Assembly: GCA_014058105.1 (NCBI GenBank)
Contig: JACGCM010000560.1
Location: 5,208,001 to 5,272,000 of the forward strand
Length of the DNA stretch: 64,000 nt
Source: Kingdonia uniflora
Lineage: Eukaryota > Streptophyta > Magnoliopsida > Ranunculales > Circaeasteraceae
Reading direction: 5' to 3'
This document shows, one piece after another, positions 1 through 11,559 of this stretch. Each line of letters begins with the position of its first letter. The stretch's first letter is position 1. Made by a program: the position numbers and the translations under genes. The notes beneath the pieces were generated by a model that was not told where the DNA came from, ran no database searches, and saw nothing but the letters and a program-made list of their open reading frames with translations.

Positions 1-59
1 AAGCCCGAAAGGCCCCAGAGGCCTCCAGAGTCAATTACGTAATCCAAAGCCAGCCCAGT

Positions 60-165
60 CCACCGGGCCGCCTGAGAGAGGTCCAAGTTTGCCTGGGGTA
101 TAAATTCCCCTCACACACTCACACACCTATAAACTCTCTCTATGCCACATGTTACACACATATTA
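60..165 (+). promoter_or_regulatory. TATA-box promoter-like segment
   Basis: A GC-rich stretch ends in a TATAAAT box at 99-105, followed by a CACACA-rich leader and further CT-rich sequence. This arrangement is common in the U3/R part of plant LTRs and in ordinary plant promoters. No downstream coding frame was recognised, so it may be the edge of an LTR cut off by the window start. Confidence 0.3.
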
Positions 166-227
166 CATGTGTACTATCTTATATCTTTAGTTCCTCTACT
201 ATTTATAAACAATGTAGGACTAAGCTT

Positions 228-292
228 TAGGCTATAGTTTAGTAGTCATATAAAAATAGATGACCATGAGGTCATAGGTTCAAGCTCAAAAT
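228..292 (+). repeat. tRNA-like SINE head (candidate)
   Basis: An A-box-like TAGTTTAGTAG at 234-244 is followed by a B-box-like GGTTCAAGCTC at 277-287. The spacing fits an internal RNA polymerase III promoter. I could not fold a full cloverleaf or fix a 3' end or target-site duplication, so this is only a candidate SINE 5' part. Confidence 0.35.
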
Positions 293-1544
293 GAGGTACA
301 AGTTTTGAAAATTTTCAACATTGCAATATGTCGTTTAAAGATTTTGGTGTGTCGAGATCCAAAACATTTGAGGATTTTGGTTGGCATTTTCAAAACAAAT
401 TTAGCAATTGGTCAGAAGAAACAGTTTGTATTATTCTTGCGGTCAAGATGGTAGTGAACAAGCGGAACGAAAGTATACATAAAATCCCTGAGGGGATAAG
501 GATTGATGTCAATATACAACACTTTGTTTTCCATATCAAAAGATGACCTATGAGAAATATAAATGATTATTATTTATAAGAAAATAAAAATTGCTTTGTT
601 TTTAAATTCTTTGTTTGTTCCCGTCATGGAGCATATCGATTGCCCTAAATAATGATATTAGTTTATTTTCTTTTTAGTATCAAGGTTGTACCGGGTTCAT
701 CATTTTTCTTCACTCGCCTAATTATTCCCATGGGGTTCGTAATAAACTACATAGTTCGTACGTAGCATTTAAGTCATGATAGTTTGGATCCTCAACTAGT
801 GAGCATTTTCAAAGGATACAAAAGGTAGTCAACTCATTCCAAAATCAGCCGTGATAGGAACCCGCTGAAAACAAGTTTATGCCTCAAAATGGGAAAGAAG
901 AAAAATTAAAATAAGAAAAAAGAAAAAAAAATCTTATTAGCAAATTAAGGTGCTGATTGGTTACAAGGGAGATTTAATGATGGATAAGAAAACCAGTATT
1001 ATATTTTGCATGCCCTAAAGTGGTCTATCCTTGCTCAATTAGCAAAGTAACAACTTGACCGATGTTTTTTTTTAGTTCTGGCTCTGGGTCACTAAGTGGT
1101 CCTCATTTTTATCATCCTTTTCTTTTAATTTTCATTTCACGTACAAAAATGTAATGTCATTTCAATATGCCCAATCAATTTTCTGTTTAGGATTTTTTTC
1201 AAATTTATCACTTTTTTGTATCCAAAAATGAGTTAATAAGAATTTTCCAAGGAACTCTTTGAAGTAACTAAAGGCCTTACAAGTCAACCACCTTTTATGG
1301 ATTATGGTTATTTGGTTTGAACTACAAGAATGGTAACTCACTTCGCTTGTACAGTTTATCTGTAACTAATTTACTCAACTCAATCGTTTTGATCTCCATT
1401 TATCATATATTTCACGTAATGAATATGAAGAGCATTATTTATTAAACCCGATTAAGTTGCTAGATTCTTCCACATAACCCATTTAGAATAACGAGTACTC
1501 TTCTTGAAAGAAATAATTAGCATCCTACTATTGTATGTAAAATA
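293..1544. other. Unassigned AT-rich stretch
   Basis: A 72-codon plus-strand frame at 328-546 has no recognisable domain, and no LTR ends, TIRs or tandem repeats were found. Poly-A-rich runs lie around 900-935. I see nothing that supports a gene. Confidence 0.5.
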
Positions 1545-2330
1545 GCATAATTCTGGGAATCTGACTTAGCCTTTACACCAGATGTGTTTAGAACGCTCAA
1601 GAGTAGTAAATAATAACTAACTAGACAATTTAGCGTGGAAAACCATTGAATAGGTAAAAAACCACGACCTCCCTTGAGGATTTTAGAAAGAGAGAGAAAA
1701 TTTTATTGATAGTGAAAGTTTATTACAACGAGTGTTCTGAGTATTTGAGTATGGAGTGTTAGAGTGAGAATTCCTCTGTCCCTCATCTCGAATACTCTGG
1801 TCCTATTTATAGGTCCTATAATATGACCGTTTGACGACAATTTAAGATTCTTGATGATAGATGTTACAAAATATATGTTAGATATTCTTTGACCAGATTG
1901 TTTAATGGGTTGATCCTACTTGTCTTGTAACGGCTTCATTGATGATGTTGTGTCTATTGACTCGAACTGTTGATGTAGATGTCAAATAGTGATGACTGAA
2001 TACCAAATTTGTCTTTAGTAGTTTTCCATGAATGTTGATGAGTTCGAGGATGAAGTATGAGTCTGAAATATGAAATAAGCTTATTGCAAGACGGCTCTCA
2101 ACCAAGAGTACGAGAAGTATCATGGGCGAGTGGTGTTGGCTGAGAAACTTGTGCTATTCCTTTTGTTATTGTCATGATTCTGAGCGTACTACAAATGTGC
2201 CACGTGCTCTGTTGATAAGGTCAAAAGTTTGTATGTAGTTCGAAGATGAAACATGAGTCCGAAATGCAGAATAAGCCTCTAATGTATGAATACTAGGCCT
2301 GAAAGTACATATGCAAGCCAAATCACTGCT
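1545..2330. repeat. Diverged Tat-type LTR remnant
   Basis: The segment contains TTTAGCGTGGAAAACC at about 1630, followed by GAATAGGTAAAAAACCACGACCTC. The same block occurs in the Tat LTRs at about 9331, 16028 and 26578. Downstream it keeps the same order of parts: a TTTATTACAA region, a polypyrimidine stretch and CCTATTTATAGG. A roughly 40 bp piece is duplicated at about 2041 and 2237 (AGTTCGARGATGAA core). No partner LTR or internal coding region is adjacent, so it is probably a solo or broken LTR of a related family. The ends are approximate. Confidence 0.55.
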
Positions 2331-3561
2331 CATGTAAGGGTTACTAAGTCAAAAACATGAAATTCATATCCTTTAATTTACTCCAAAATTCTCTAATAAT
2401 TATAATCTACTGTAATTGGTAAGACATAAAATTTTATCTTTAATGACAGACCTCTAAAGTCATTACCATCCACAAATGTTTCCCTTTGTTTAAGTTGTCG
2501 TTTCCTGGCAAAAACTATAGGCTACAAATGTTGAGGAATATTAAATATGTAGCATTCCTCTATAGGAAGTGTATGATCCTTATGAATATAGCACTCTATA
2601 CAAGAAGAATCCTCGAACAGGGAAAAACAAGGTATTTTGATTTTAACGCAATTGTTATTTTATGGAAAAATCATAAAGGCAAATAACTAAATTTTCAAAA
2701 TGGCAAATTCAGATGTAAATGAGGCTCAATAATCCATCCGTATTTGCATCCTAATTTGACTGACCCTTTTCTGAAACAAAATTAGGATGAAAATACAGAT
2801 TTGCTTAACATCCAAAATATCATTCGGATGTCAAACTTCATAAAATGTTCTCTTTATTGAGATTTGTGCAATGTGATCAAACCCTTGTTACATGAACGTG
2901 ATTTTGAGATGAAATAGTTCTCTTATATTGAAAAAGAAATTTTGGTTTTCTCTAAGAACCCAAGATTAAACTTTGATTATCTTTAAATTAAACTATCTTC
3001 TTTTAACAAGATAATCCTTATACTCTTGAGAAAGATTGCAGAACTTCTTTTAAGCTTACAATCATAATAGGTGATTTGAAAAAACACCCATTAAAACAAA
3101 ACATTTATTGGATTCCGGTGATTGCTCTAAGCCGCATGATAATTGAAGAAGTTAAAGAAGATGCAAATTACAATAGCTGAAGTTTGTGGATCTCAAGAAG
3201 GTTAACATATTAGTTGTGTGTCTAATCTTATATAATATAATATTTAATTATAGTGAATTAGGGAATGAAAGTTTTCATCCAAACTTGGATTTCCTTTAAG
3301 ATAAATGTATATTGAGTATTTTTTAATTATTATACTTTTTATTGTATTTGGATATAAAGAATATTGGTTGAAGTTGTGCTTGTTGTCCTTTCTCTTCTAC
3401 GTTTTCCATGCTTCATATTAGAGAAAAGCATAATTCCTATTAGACACTTGATCATACATTGTTCTATTAAGAATTGTAGGGTCATCGAGTGCATGTGATA
3501 GAATAGATGCATGGCTTCTATTGGTTGCTTGGATATTTCTACTATCTTAAGTCGGCTAGGT
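2331..3561. other. Unassigned AT-rich stretch
   Basis: Short frames only, none with a recognisable domain. No terminal repeats or tandem arrays were noticed. Confidence 0.5.
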
Positions 3562-3870
3562 CAGGATCGGTCTTACCTTAAGGCAACTTAGAGTCCCGCC
3601 TAAGGCCCCAAAATATTGTCGTACTTTGGATTGATACTAGAAAATAATTAAAATTATTGTTCATTTAACAACTAAAAAGCCATCGCTTAACTATTTGCAC
3701 TACTTTATTATGTTTGGAGGTCTCTAGATCAATTCTCCATAGTAACAAAAAAAATAATGAAATATAAAGCCTCTTCTAAACCCTAAAAAAATAAAATTTA
3801 CAAAAAAATTGCCCTCAAAACCTTTTTTTTTATCCCTCCTAAGGCCCCCAAATGTTTAAGGATAGCCCTG
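3562..3870. repeat. Possible hAT-type MITE
   Basis: The left edge begins CAGGATCGGTC and the right edge ends GATAGCCCTG. Inside there are opposed CCTAAGGCCCC blocks at about 3600 and 3838. This resembles a common plant family of short CAGGG-ended hAT-like repeats. I found no matching 8 bp target-site duplication, so the ends and class are uncertain. Confidence 0.3.
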
Positions 3871-4158
3871 GACAAGAACAGATAGTAACGGCTAATTTTA
3901 GGTGTGATTACCTATGTCAAATTTTCATTATTTTTAGTACTACCCCTATTTTAAACGTGTTATTTCCAACAACTCAAGAGCTTTCTCTATATTTTTCAAT
4001 AAAGTACCATCAAACCATACCTATAGTTTCTTCTACCCATCATCTATCTCTTAATCAAACCTTTAAAACGTAACATTTCCCATTCCAATCTTTCTTCCTA
4101 AATAAAGTTATCCCCGTCACCTTTCTGTCGGTTCTTCAAGTAATGGACAAGTCCCCTT

Positions 4159-4406
4159 TGTTAAGAGTTGGGTTCGGCCCAAGGTGGGAACCCAACTGGG
4201 TTGGGGTTTCCTACTAGACTCCTAGCAAGCCCATATACTATTAGGGTTTATGAGGAGAGTTTGAATATTAGTATATAACCTGATAAAGGGTTATGTCTAT
4301 GTAACCTCTAAGAAACTATACATATAAACAAATTAATTAATAATATTTCTACTCTTCTCTTATGTCTATGTTATGATTAACTGATAAAATAGAGTATTAT
4401 CCAACA
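4159..4406 (+). repeat. copia-1 5' LTR
   Basis: A 248 bp LTR running from TGTTAAGAGTTGGG to ATCCAACA. It aligns over its whole length with 21046-21290. It contains a GGGTTCGGCCCAAGG block near the start and a TA-rich region near the end. Confidence 0.85.
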
Positions 4407-4425
4407 CGTTATCAGCATTACTGGG
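4407..4425 (+). promoter_or_regulatory. copia-1 primer-binding site
   Basis: CGTTATCAGCATTACTGGG follows the LTR directly. TTATCAGCA-type sites, derived from initiator tRNA-Met, are usual for many plant copia elements. Confidence 0.6.
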
Positions 4426-4988
4426 AAGAGCTAGTAGATCAGAAGGAATAAAAAGGGCTCTCCAATTAAAGTTTTTGGGATTTTTTTAGCGTTACAGTGA
4501 AGTAATTTTATTCAAATTTTGGTTTTATTTATTAATTACTTGATCTATCATACATGATATATAGATCTATGTTTAAGGATTAATATGTATTTTTTCAAAA
4601 TTATAAGGGGTATTTTAGCAATTTTTTAACCTTGAGAAAGGACTATTTTCAAACTAATATAGTGATCGTTTTGGTTATCAGATTGACGTGCATTTTATTT
4701 TTTTGTGTAGCCTACTCCACAACAATCAGAATCATATATTGCATGTCTCTAGGAGATGTCCCTATCGTCAGGAAAATGGTATGCAAACTGAATTGTTCAC
4801 GACTAAAAATCAATTTTTAAACAACGTATTAGGGCAAGCTGACGTCAGCTAAGATTTATTTTATTTTTTTATATATTTTTTTATAAATAAATTGTAAATC
4901 ATGATGCTGTCATCAAATTCATATCCATTTCCTAGAAATTAGACCTGGATCAGACTTAATCCACAAAATCTGATTAGATTTTATTTCT

Positions 4989-5148
4989 GACGTGGCATGA
5001 TACTATTCATAACACGTGGCATAACTAGTCATGTGACACGTGGCATCACTATTCTTGTGATACGTGGCATTACTATTCATTTGACACATGGAAATATTGT
5101 TCCTTGACATGTGGCAGTACTGTTCATTTACATGTGGCAGACAGTCAG
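4989..5148 (+). repeat. 24 bp tandem array with ACGTGGC boxes
   Basis: Seven consecutive units start at 4989, 5013, 5037, 5061, 5085, 5108 and 5131, giving spacings of 24, 24, 24, 24, 23 and 23. Each unit is a variant of CACGTGGCATNACTATTCAT. Four units keep ACGTGGC, the core of plant ABRE/G-box elements; later units read CATGTGGC or CACATGG. The array lies in the leader of copia-1, about 580 bp after its 5' LTR. Confidence 0.85.
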
Positions 5149-5178
5149 ATCGAGTTACACCGGTCCAGGCCTCAACCC

Positions 5179-5564
5179 CAAGGGTGGAGCCAGAGATTTA
5201 GAAGTGGAGGTACCAGAAGTTTGTGAGCAAAGCCCCAAAAAAATATTTATAAATTTGAGTATTTGGAGAAAGTGAAGAAGAAAGGAGAGAACCAAAAAGT
5301 CATCTCAAAACTTGAGAGATGCAAGTGAAAAGGAAAGGCAAATTGATTTTTTTGAGAAAATGAAGAAGATAGTTGGGGTGTTACTTTATGGAGTTGGGCT
5401 TCAAGTCTTGTGGGCTTCAACTTTTAAAATCCTTCCAAACTCAATTTGACTTGGATGGAGCTAGTTGTTACTATTTTTTATTTTTTATATATAATAAGGA
5501 AATCTGTAAAAAAAAATGGGGGTGTCGGGCACCCCCTAGCACCCCCCCCCCCAAATTGCCCCTG
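5179..5564. mobile_element. Possible hAT-type MITE in copia-1 leader
   Basis: The segment begins CAAGGGTGGAGCCAG and ends AAATTGCCCCTG, both typical of short plant hAT-like repeats. It is flanked by CTCAACCC (5171-5178) and CTCAGTCC (5565-5572), which match at 6 of 8 positions and could be a decayed target-site duplication. A small hairpin GGGTGTCGGGCACCCC and a C run lie near the right end. No coding capacity is visible. Confidence 0.4.
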
Positions 5565-5599
5565 CTCAGTCCATGCCAAATCTAACCGGTCCAAACACT

Positions 5600-7420
5600 A
5601 AATTTGCTCTAAAAAACTTAATTTTTGGCTAATTTTAATCATAAAATTTTGAAATATCCCTATTACCTGGACCATCCCCTTGGAGGACCCATTTAAAAAA
5701 AAAATATATGAAATTCTTTTGGGAGCGGGTGCCTTGTATTGGAAATTTGACTAACTTATATGTGATATAAGAAAATTGATTAATACCTATTTAAGTATCT
5801 TACGATAGCTAATAGGATATTAATGGTATGTCCCGAGGATACTAATTATCTTATCCAGGGATCAAAGATAATACAAAAACCAGGACTAATTTAGAATACG
5901 ACTAGGAGTCATATCTAAATCATGGTTAAATGTCAAGGGTACAAATAATTAGAGATCAATTAGAAATTTACTTAGTTTTATTTTATAAAAACTTGGTATC
6001 TGAGGAACCAATTTTATGTATCTAAGTGCAATTAGATGTTACTTGATAATATTTGGAAGTATATATGCACTAATAGCAACCTATATAATACCTTAAAATA
6101 TTAGTTCAAAGACATGACTAATCTACCTATCTTATGAACTCAATAGACTTCGGGGTGGGACCACTTGTTAGCTAAACATCTAATACCCCTCATATTCGTA
6201 ACAAATGGGTCATTTGGCTAGAATATACAAAACTTATAGAAATTTCGGGAATATAACACACTAGTTATTTGAATAAGGAACGTAATATTTAGTAGTTTGG
6301 AATAGCTGTATTGGCTAAGACCCTATTAAAAATGTACTTTATGGATAAAATTACCATTTTATGGAATAAAGTTGGGATTTGACACATAATAGGAATTCAT
6401 GAGTATAAGGCCATGAACAGGGTTCACGTGCAAGTAATGATTGGGAATCATGTACTTCATTATGCTATATACTATGAACCACAAGTAATAATTAGAAATC
6501 ATATACTTTAAATAGGATTTCATGAGTAATAGGATAGGAACAAGGTTTACCTAAAAGTAATGATTAGGAATCACTGACTTGAATACTATAAATTGCCTTT
6601 ATACAAGGAATATTTATTAAGTACTACTGCTGGTATTGATCTACATGCATAATAGATAATGGTGACACTCAAAACATTGAGTACCTTCCAAACTGTAATT
6701 TTTATTTTAGTACCAATAAACTTGAACTGTATGGATACTAAAATTCATCTGCTATTGCAGAATCTTGAAAGACTATTATTGAGAAAAATGAGTCTCTAAA
6801 TAATAAAGTATGAGCTTTGCTTACACTTTAACCTCCATATTCAGGAAGACCTGATAATAGATTACTTTATACTATCCTAGTATTATATATATAACTGTAG
6901 AAGAATTTTTATTTAGCAGTGTAACTCCACTATAATCTCAAATGAAGAAATAGTTGAGGTTAATAGAGTTATTGGGAATATTCTATTAAGCTTTCTATAC
7001 TTCAAATATTATACTCTCGAAGCAATATTCGATAGATCACTGTGTACGCAGACCTAATTCATATTTTCCTCATTTTTGAGCAAAATAATGAGCTAATAGT
7101 TAGGAACCTTAAGCTTATGCCTACTAGAGTAAGCATGTGTCAGGGTCGCACAATGTTGGGTTTATTGGCAGGTAAAGTTGTGGATAGGGTCACAACCGTA
7201 GATAGATGAGAGGTAGTAACAACGGAAAAATTAAAATTCTAGCCATCAGTAACCTGAGACAAGGGGAACAAGAAGTTTACCTATTGACCAAAATGGAATA
7301 GGAAGAACTCTAAAATGGATGCAAGATAGCCGAGCACGGGATTGCAAGGTACCCCAAACGATCTAAAGAGATCAGCCCTAGACTTATCACCTGATGATAA
7401 CTATTGCAGTTCGTGCCATG
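5600..7420 (+). pseudogene. copia-1 gag region, decayed
   Basis: No long frame survives. The best evidence is near the end: around 7200-7370 a basic Gly/Arg/Asn-rich stretch is followed by SRARDCKVPQ, which resembles the nucleocapsid tail and zinc-knuckle region of this copia group. Position after the leader and before the integrase supports gag. Stops and frameshifts are frequent and the start cannot be fixed. Confidence 0.4.
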
Positions 7421-8029
7421 GCAGAGTCTATATCCATAAATTTCTCCCATGATACCAATACAGCTTTGGATCAAGTTCTAAGAATGAATAGTAGTAAATT
7501 CTTAGTAAATAAATGATGTCACCTAGAGAGTATTGTCAAGTAGTAACTTTACTTTTTGCATAGTAGTAGTTTTACTTTATTAGTACTATCATTAGCTGAG
7601 TTGGAACTCTTCACTGGTTAGTTTAATAAAATGCTCGTGACATGTACTTGTTTGGAATCCCATCTATGAGATTGTACTTTGATTTTAATGTAAATTTATT
7701 ATTTGGGAAATAGTTAAATTCCATGTATAATAGTTGATCTGTTATATACAACCCGCCTATGGATCTATCTGCTCATTGAGCATTATCGATAATCGGATGA
7801 GTGGCGACACAAGTCTAGGAGATGTTAGTACCACGCACTCGATCCTTTTGAGATATGAACATTTTATTATCTCTAACCTTGTGCATCGGGGATGTCACAA
7901 ATATTATTGGCACGATCAAAATAATAGAACGCACAGAGTGTGTCACACTATTACTCCCTGATGGTATGATACGGGGCATCTAGTCTACTTTATATACTAG
8001 TTTAGAGAGATACATGATAATACTTAATT

Positions 8030-8516
8030 ATCCTGGAAAGACTATCAGAGAAAATGATAGACAACGTTCTGTGCATTCCCTCCATGTCTTAAGGTTAGAG
8101 CACGCTATTGAAATGGTTTCCAATACACTCCTTCGGGCAAGGATAATGAGGAAGATTATCGGGAATACATTTCAACATTCCTCAAAAGGATAGAAGATCC
8201 ACAGAGTGTATGTTTAACGGTTACTTTCAAGGAAAGTTTATTATTCATTCTAGTATGACCAAGGTAGGGTAGGATCTATAACCTTTGCTCCAAACGAATT
8301 TATGGAGATATATATGGACCTATCCATCCACATAGTGGCCCACTTGAGTATTTATAATCATAATAGATGCATCTTGGAGATGGTCTTATGTTTTCCTGTT
8401 ATTAACATCTAGGAATACAATATTAGTATGCACGACTTCTCACTTAGATCATTCAATCACAGGCTCAGTTCCTAGATTTACCGATCAAGTCGATCGATGC
8501 AACTTGATGAGGGCTT
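8030..8516 (+). pseudogene. copia-1 integrase, N-terminal half
   Basis: Reading across frameshifts, 8160-8330 matches the region before the copia integrase core, and 8285-8345 encodes GDIYGPIHP-like sequence followed by GPFRYF-like sequence. Near 8500 the frame gives SMQLDEG, at the place where copia integrases have an R-L-D-N-x-G block. The coding sequence stops at 8514-8517 where a CACTA-like terminus begins, and it resumes at about 18278. Many stops are present, so the enzyme is dead. Confidence 0.65.
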
Positions 8517-9157
8517 ACACTACAAAAAAATGGGTATTAGGGACCAGATATTAGATACTGAGTGGCATATGTCTATAATAATACAACATTTGAGGTGACT
8601 TTGAATCAGTCTCTTATAATTTTTGTTTATAGGATGGAAAGAATTACTTTGTCCTTAATAGTATAAGGTTAGGGACGGTTTGACTTTGCCGTACCTAATT
8701 GTATAAGTTTAGGGGCTACTGGACATGGTCGTCCCTAAGAGTATTTGTTTAGGGACTACTGGATATAAACACCGCGAAAACCAAAATACCCAATTTCTAC
8801 TCCAACTTGACTCAATCTCTCTTCAACACCCAGGCAGTTCAACTTCTTCACGCAACCCTTCTCCTTGAAACTCTCAATAAATGCGCAAAACCCCAATACA
8901 AAATCATAAACCCTAAAACCGAAACCTAAATTCTTTTATTATTGATCCTTGTTGCTTTCTATTATTGAATTTTATGCTTTCTGTTGATCTTTGTTGTTCT
9001 TGGATTTGCCGATTTACTTATTTTTAATGATCTTTGTTGCTTGTTAGTTTTTTGATTTCAAACTCAAATATTTTCTAGAATTGTTAGTTTATGATGTTAA
9101 GTACTCAATTAGTAGTAACCACATAATAGCATATTTTTAAAACAGTATTGGATTGAA

Positions 9158-9226
9158 CACTACATGAAAATTGGATATTAGCGACATTTGTACATAACCA
9201 TTAACAACTATTTTCAATGTCGTACT
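9158..9226 (+). repeat. Second CACTA-like terminus
   Basis: CACTACATGAAAATTGGATA followed by TTAGCGACATTTG resembles the terminus at 8518 in sequence and orientation. It suggests a nested or tandem CACTA-like copy. It is cut at 9226 by the Tat-1 insertion, with sequence continuing at 16344. No opposite end was identified. Confidence 0.4.
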
Positions 9227-9625
9227 TGTAATGGCCTAATCTCGTTAGCTCAAAATAGCTCAGAATTAACTCTTACACCAATGTACCTGTGACAAAAACT
9301 AATGTAACGCAAGAAAATGACATAGGCAATTTAGCGTGGAAAACCTTTGAATAGGTAAAAAAAACTTGACCTCAAGTTAAAGGTTTTAGTAACAGTAACT
9401 TTTATTACTTGAGGCTGATATCTTATTACAAGTAATCTCTCGAATTAAAAATACTTGATCTTGTAAATAAGAAGTTTTTCTTTGTGGTCTTTTTTTTCTC
9501 CTCCCTATCTCTTCAGGAACTTTTTCTTTATATAGGCTTTACCCGCAGCTCTTTATCGTACTAAAATACATTTATCAAATAATGAGGTAAGTGGTGATTG
9601 ACTGAGTAACTATTGAGTTTGTGGT
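9227..9625 (-). repeat. Tat-1 3' LTR (truncated)
   Basis: It is homologous to 15926-16343 and 26473-27111 through TGTAATGGCC, the TTTAGCGTGGAAAACC block, CAGGAACTTTTTCTTTATATAGG and the GAGTTTGTGG segment. The similarity stops near 9625, so the U3 end and polypurine tract are deleted. Confidence 0.75.
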
Positions 9626-9881
9626 TAACGTATTTAATGTTGATTTGACTGGCATAGAAATGGGTTTTTTTTTGTATGGAAGGATGTATCTGCATTTAAT
9701 GACGATGGAAAATATTGATGTAATAGTCGCTTGGGGTTCCGAGAATGGTTCTGTTTTGATGATGACTGCCTTGGAAACGTATCTACACATTAAATACGAT
9801 GGTTATATATATAGTGCATGTTCTGCAGATTCTAGCAAAGTACACTATTGTTGAAAAATCCTCTGGAATTCTTGAGTAATA

Positions 9882-10214
9882 ATGCTGAAGACCCGGAGAA
9901 TGGTGTATGAAGAAGAAGTTGCTGCTAAAATATAGAGATTCAAACTTAGATATTTTGGGGATCAATCTGTGGAGATGCCCATCCCAATTCCCATTCCACC
10001 GACGTATCATGGTATGTCAGAAGATGATTCAGCTAAATCTGAGGAAGATTATTACTATATGTGGAGATTTCATTATGTTGTCTTGATAGGCGAGGCATGT
10101 TGGAGGTATCTCCGCATCCATACGGAGGACAAGATTGAGGAGATAGATGTGGGGGCTGGTATAACTGCGAGGCAGCATCACCGGTATCTTGCGAAGGACT
10201 GGATTCTAATGTAA
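9882..10214 (+). pseudogene. Antisense ORF alpha, Tat-1 copy
   Basis: This plus-strand frame starts at an ATG at 9882 and has one in-frame stop near 9936 before the open part 9969-10214. It aligns without gaps from the first Met to the Tat-2 copy at 27437-27730. Shared blocks are KLRYFGD / KLKYFGD, EMPIPIPIPP / EMSIPAPIPP and YMWRFHYVVLIGE / YKWRFHVIVLTGE. The function is unknown and no domain was recognised. Its location opposite gag-pol, between integrase and the 3' LTR, is where Tat-lineage elements are known to carry extra antisense ORFs. Confidence 0.6.
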
Positions 10215-11147
10215 GACTATGTTTTGTCTCAATCAACTCTTTGTTGATAGGGGTTACGGAGGAGGAGGCAGTGGTGGTGTAGGAGGGAGGTGGAGATTGG
10301 AACTCTTGCCCATATACAATCATTGTCTCTTAGTGCTGAGAAGGCCTTATGTTTGAAGAGTCTGTTCAAGTACTGACGTCCTTGCTTTCATGTCTAGACT
10401 TCGACCAAACTCAGTTTTTTGTCGAAGAAAAATGGCGTGAAGAAGTTGGATGCTCAGTGATTTCCAGTTCCTATTTTTCTTCAGAAGATTATCAGAGTGA
10501 AACATCACTGAAAACTTATATGATTTTGAGAATGAACTGAAGGATTTGTTATCTCTGGCGACCTAAAGAACTTGTTATCTGTAAAGTACCTTAAAGACTT
10601 GTTATCTATAAAGTACCTGTAATTGATCTTCAAGCTTAATAAAAATATTTATTCAAACTCTGTGTTAATAGATAGAATTAGCTCTTGTGATTGAAATCAA
10701 GCTTTAAGAAATACATATATGTATGATTAAAAGACGAAATGTAATATTAGAGATCAAATTTGAATGTATCTTCTGCAATCGAGCTATATAAAAAAATTCT
10801 ATGAAAATAGAAGATGTATAAAAAATGTGTTTCGAACTTAATAACTTAGAGTTATGGGGGGAAAATATTGTAGAAGAGATAGAGTTTACAGGAATTGGAA
10901 ATTTAAGCTCAGAGAGATCTCTCTAGAAATGTTGTATTGGGGGGCAGATAAGTTTGAAATAGGATAAGATGAATGCAAAGAGGTCGATGTTGATAGATAA
11001 GTAGTTCAAATAACTTTCTTATCAGGATCTTAGGGTTCCTGTTATGGAAAAACATAATACATATGCAGAATGTGGGGGATTTGAAATGATCTAGAACATT
11101 GCATAAATATGGGGAAATGTGACTTAATGTGGAGGAAAAAAGAGAAT

Positions 11148-11440
11148 ATGGTGAGGACTCGGTCTGTGAAAGTTTTTCAAACTGTTGAAGGACGGTTACC
11201 AATTAAGATAGCTAAAGTTTATGAGAGGATTTTTGGGTTGCTAGATTATGATTCAGACTTGCCAGAGTCTTAATACCAGTTTGAAGGTCTAGATTTAAAG
11301 GCAAGGGAACTTGAGTTAGGACGTCGCTTCTACGACGAGCTATTCTGGGAGGTGATTATGGAGCCTTCAGATCGAAAAGAGGTTGTGAGGTAAATTATTG
11401 AGGAAAAGATCAAGTTGGAAGATGTGAGGATTGCTAAAGG
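11148..11440 (+). pseudogene. Antisense ORF beta, Tat-1 copy
   Basis: A plus-strand frame starting MVRTRS is homologous to the 28689-28982 ORF of Tat-2. Shared blocks include VEGRLPIKIAKV / AEGRLAKKIAEV, ERIFG / EKIFG, DYDSDLP / GYDVELP and GLDLKARELE / GLDVRSRELE. An in-frame TAA near 11269 and a TAA near 11393 break it. The short charged product has no recognised domain. It lies just before the sequence that turns into integrase on the other strand. Confidence 0.6.
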
Positions 11441-11559
11441 TAAACTAATTAGGTGTGGCTCCCCATGACATCTGAGATGTTTTATGTGTAATTATATGAA
11501 AGGGGGTGGATGGTATAAGGCTGAATAACCTTGCTTGCATGTCAAGATCAAAATCGAGC

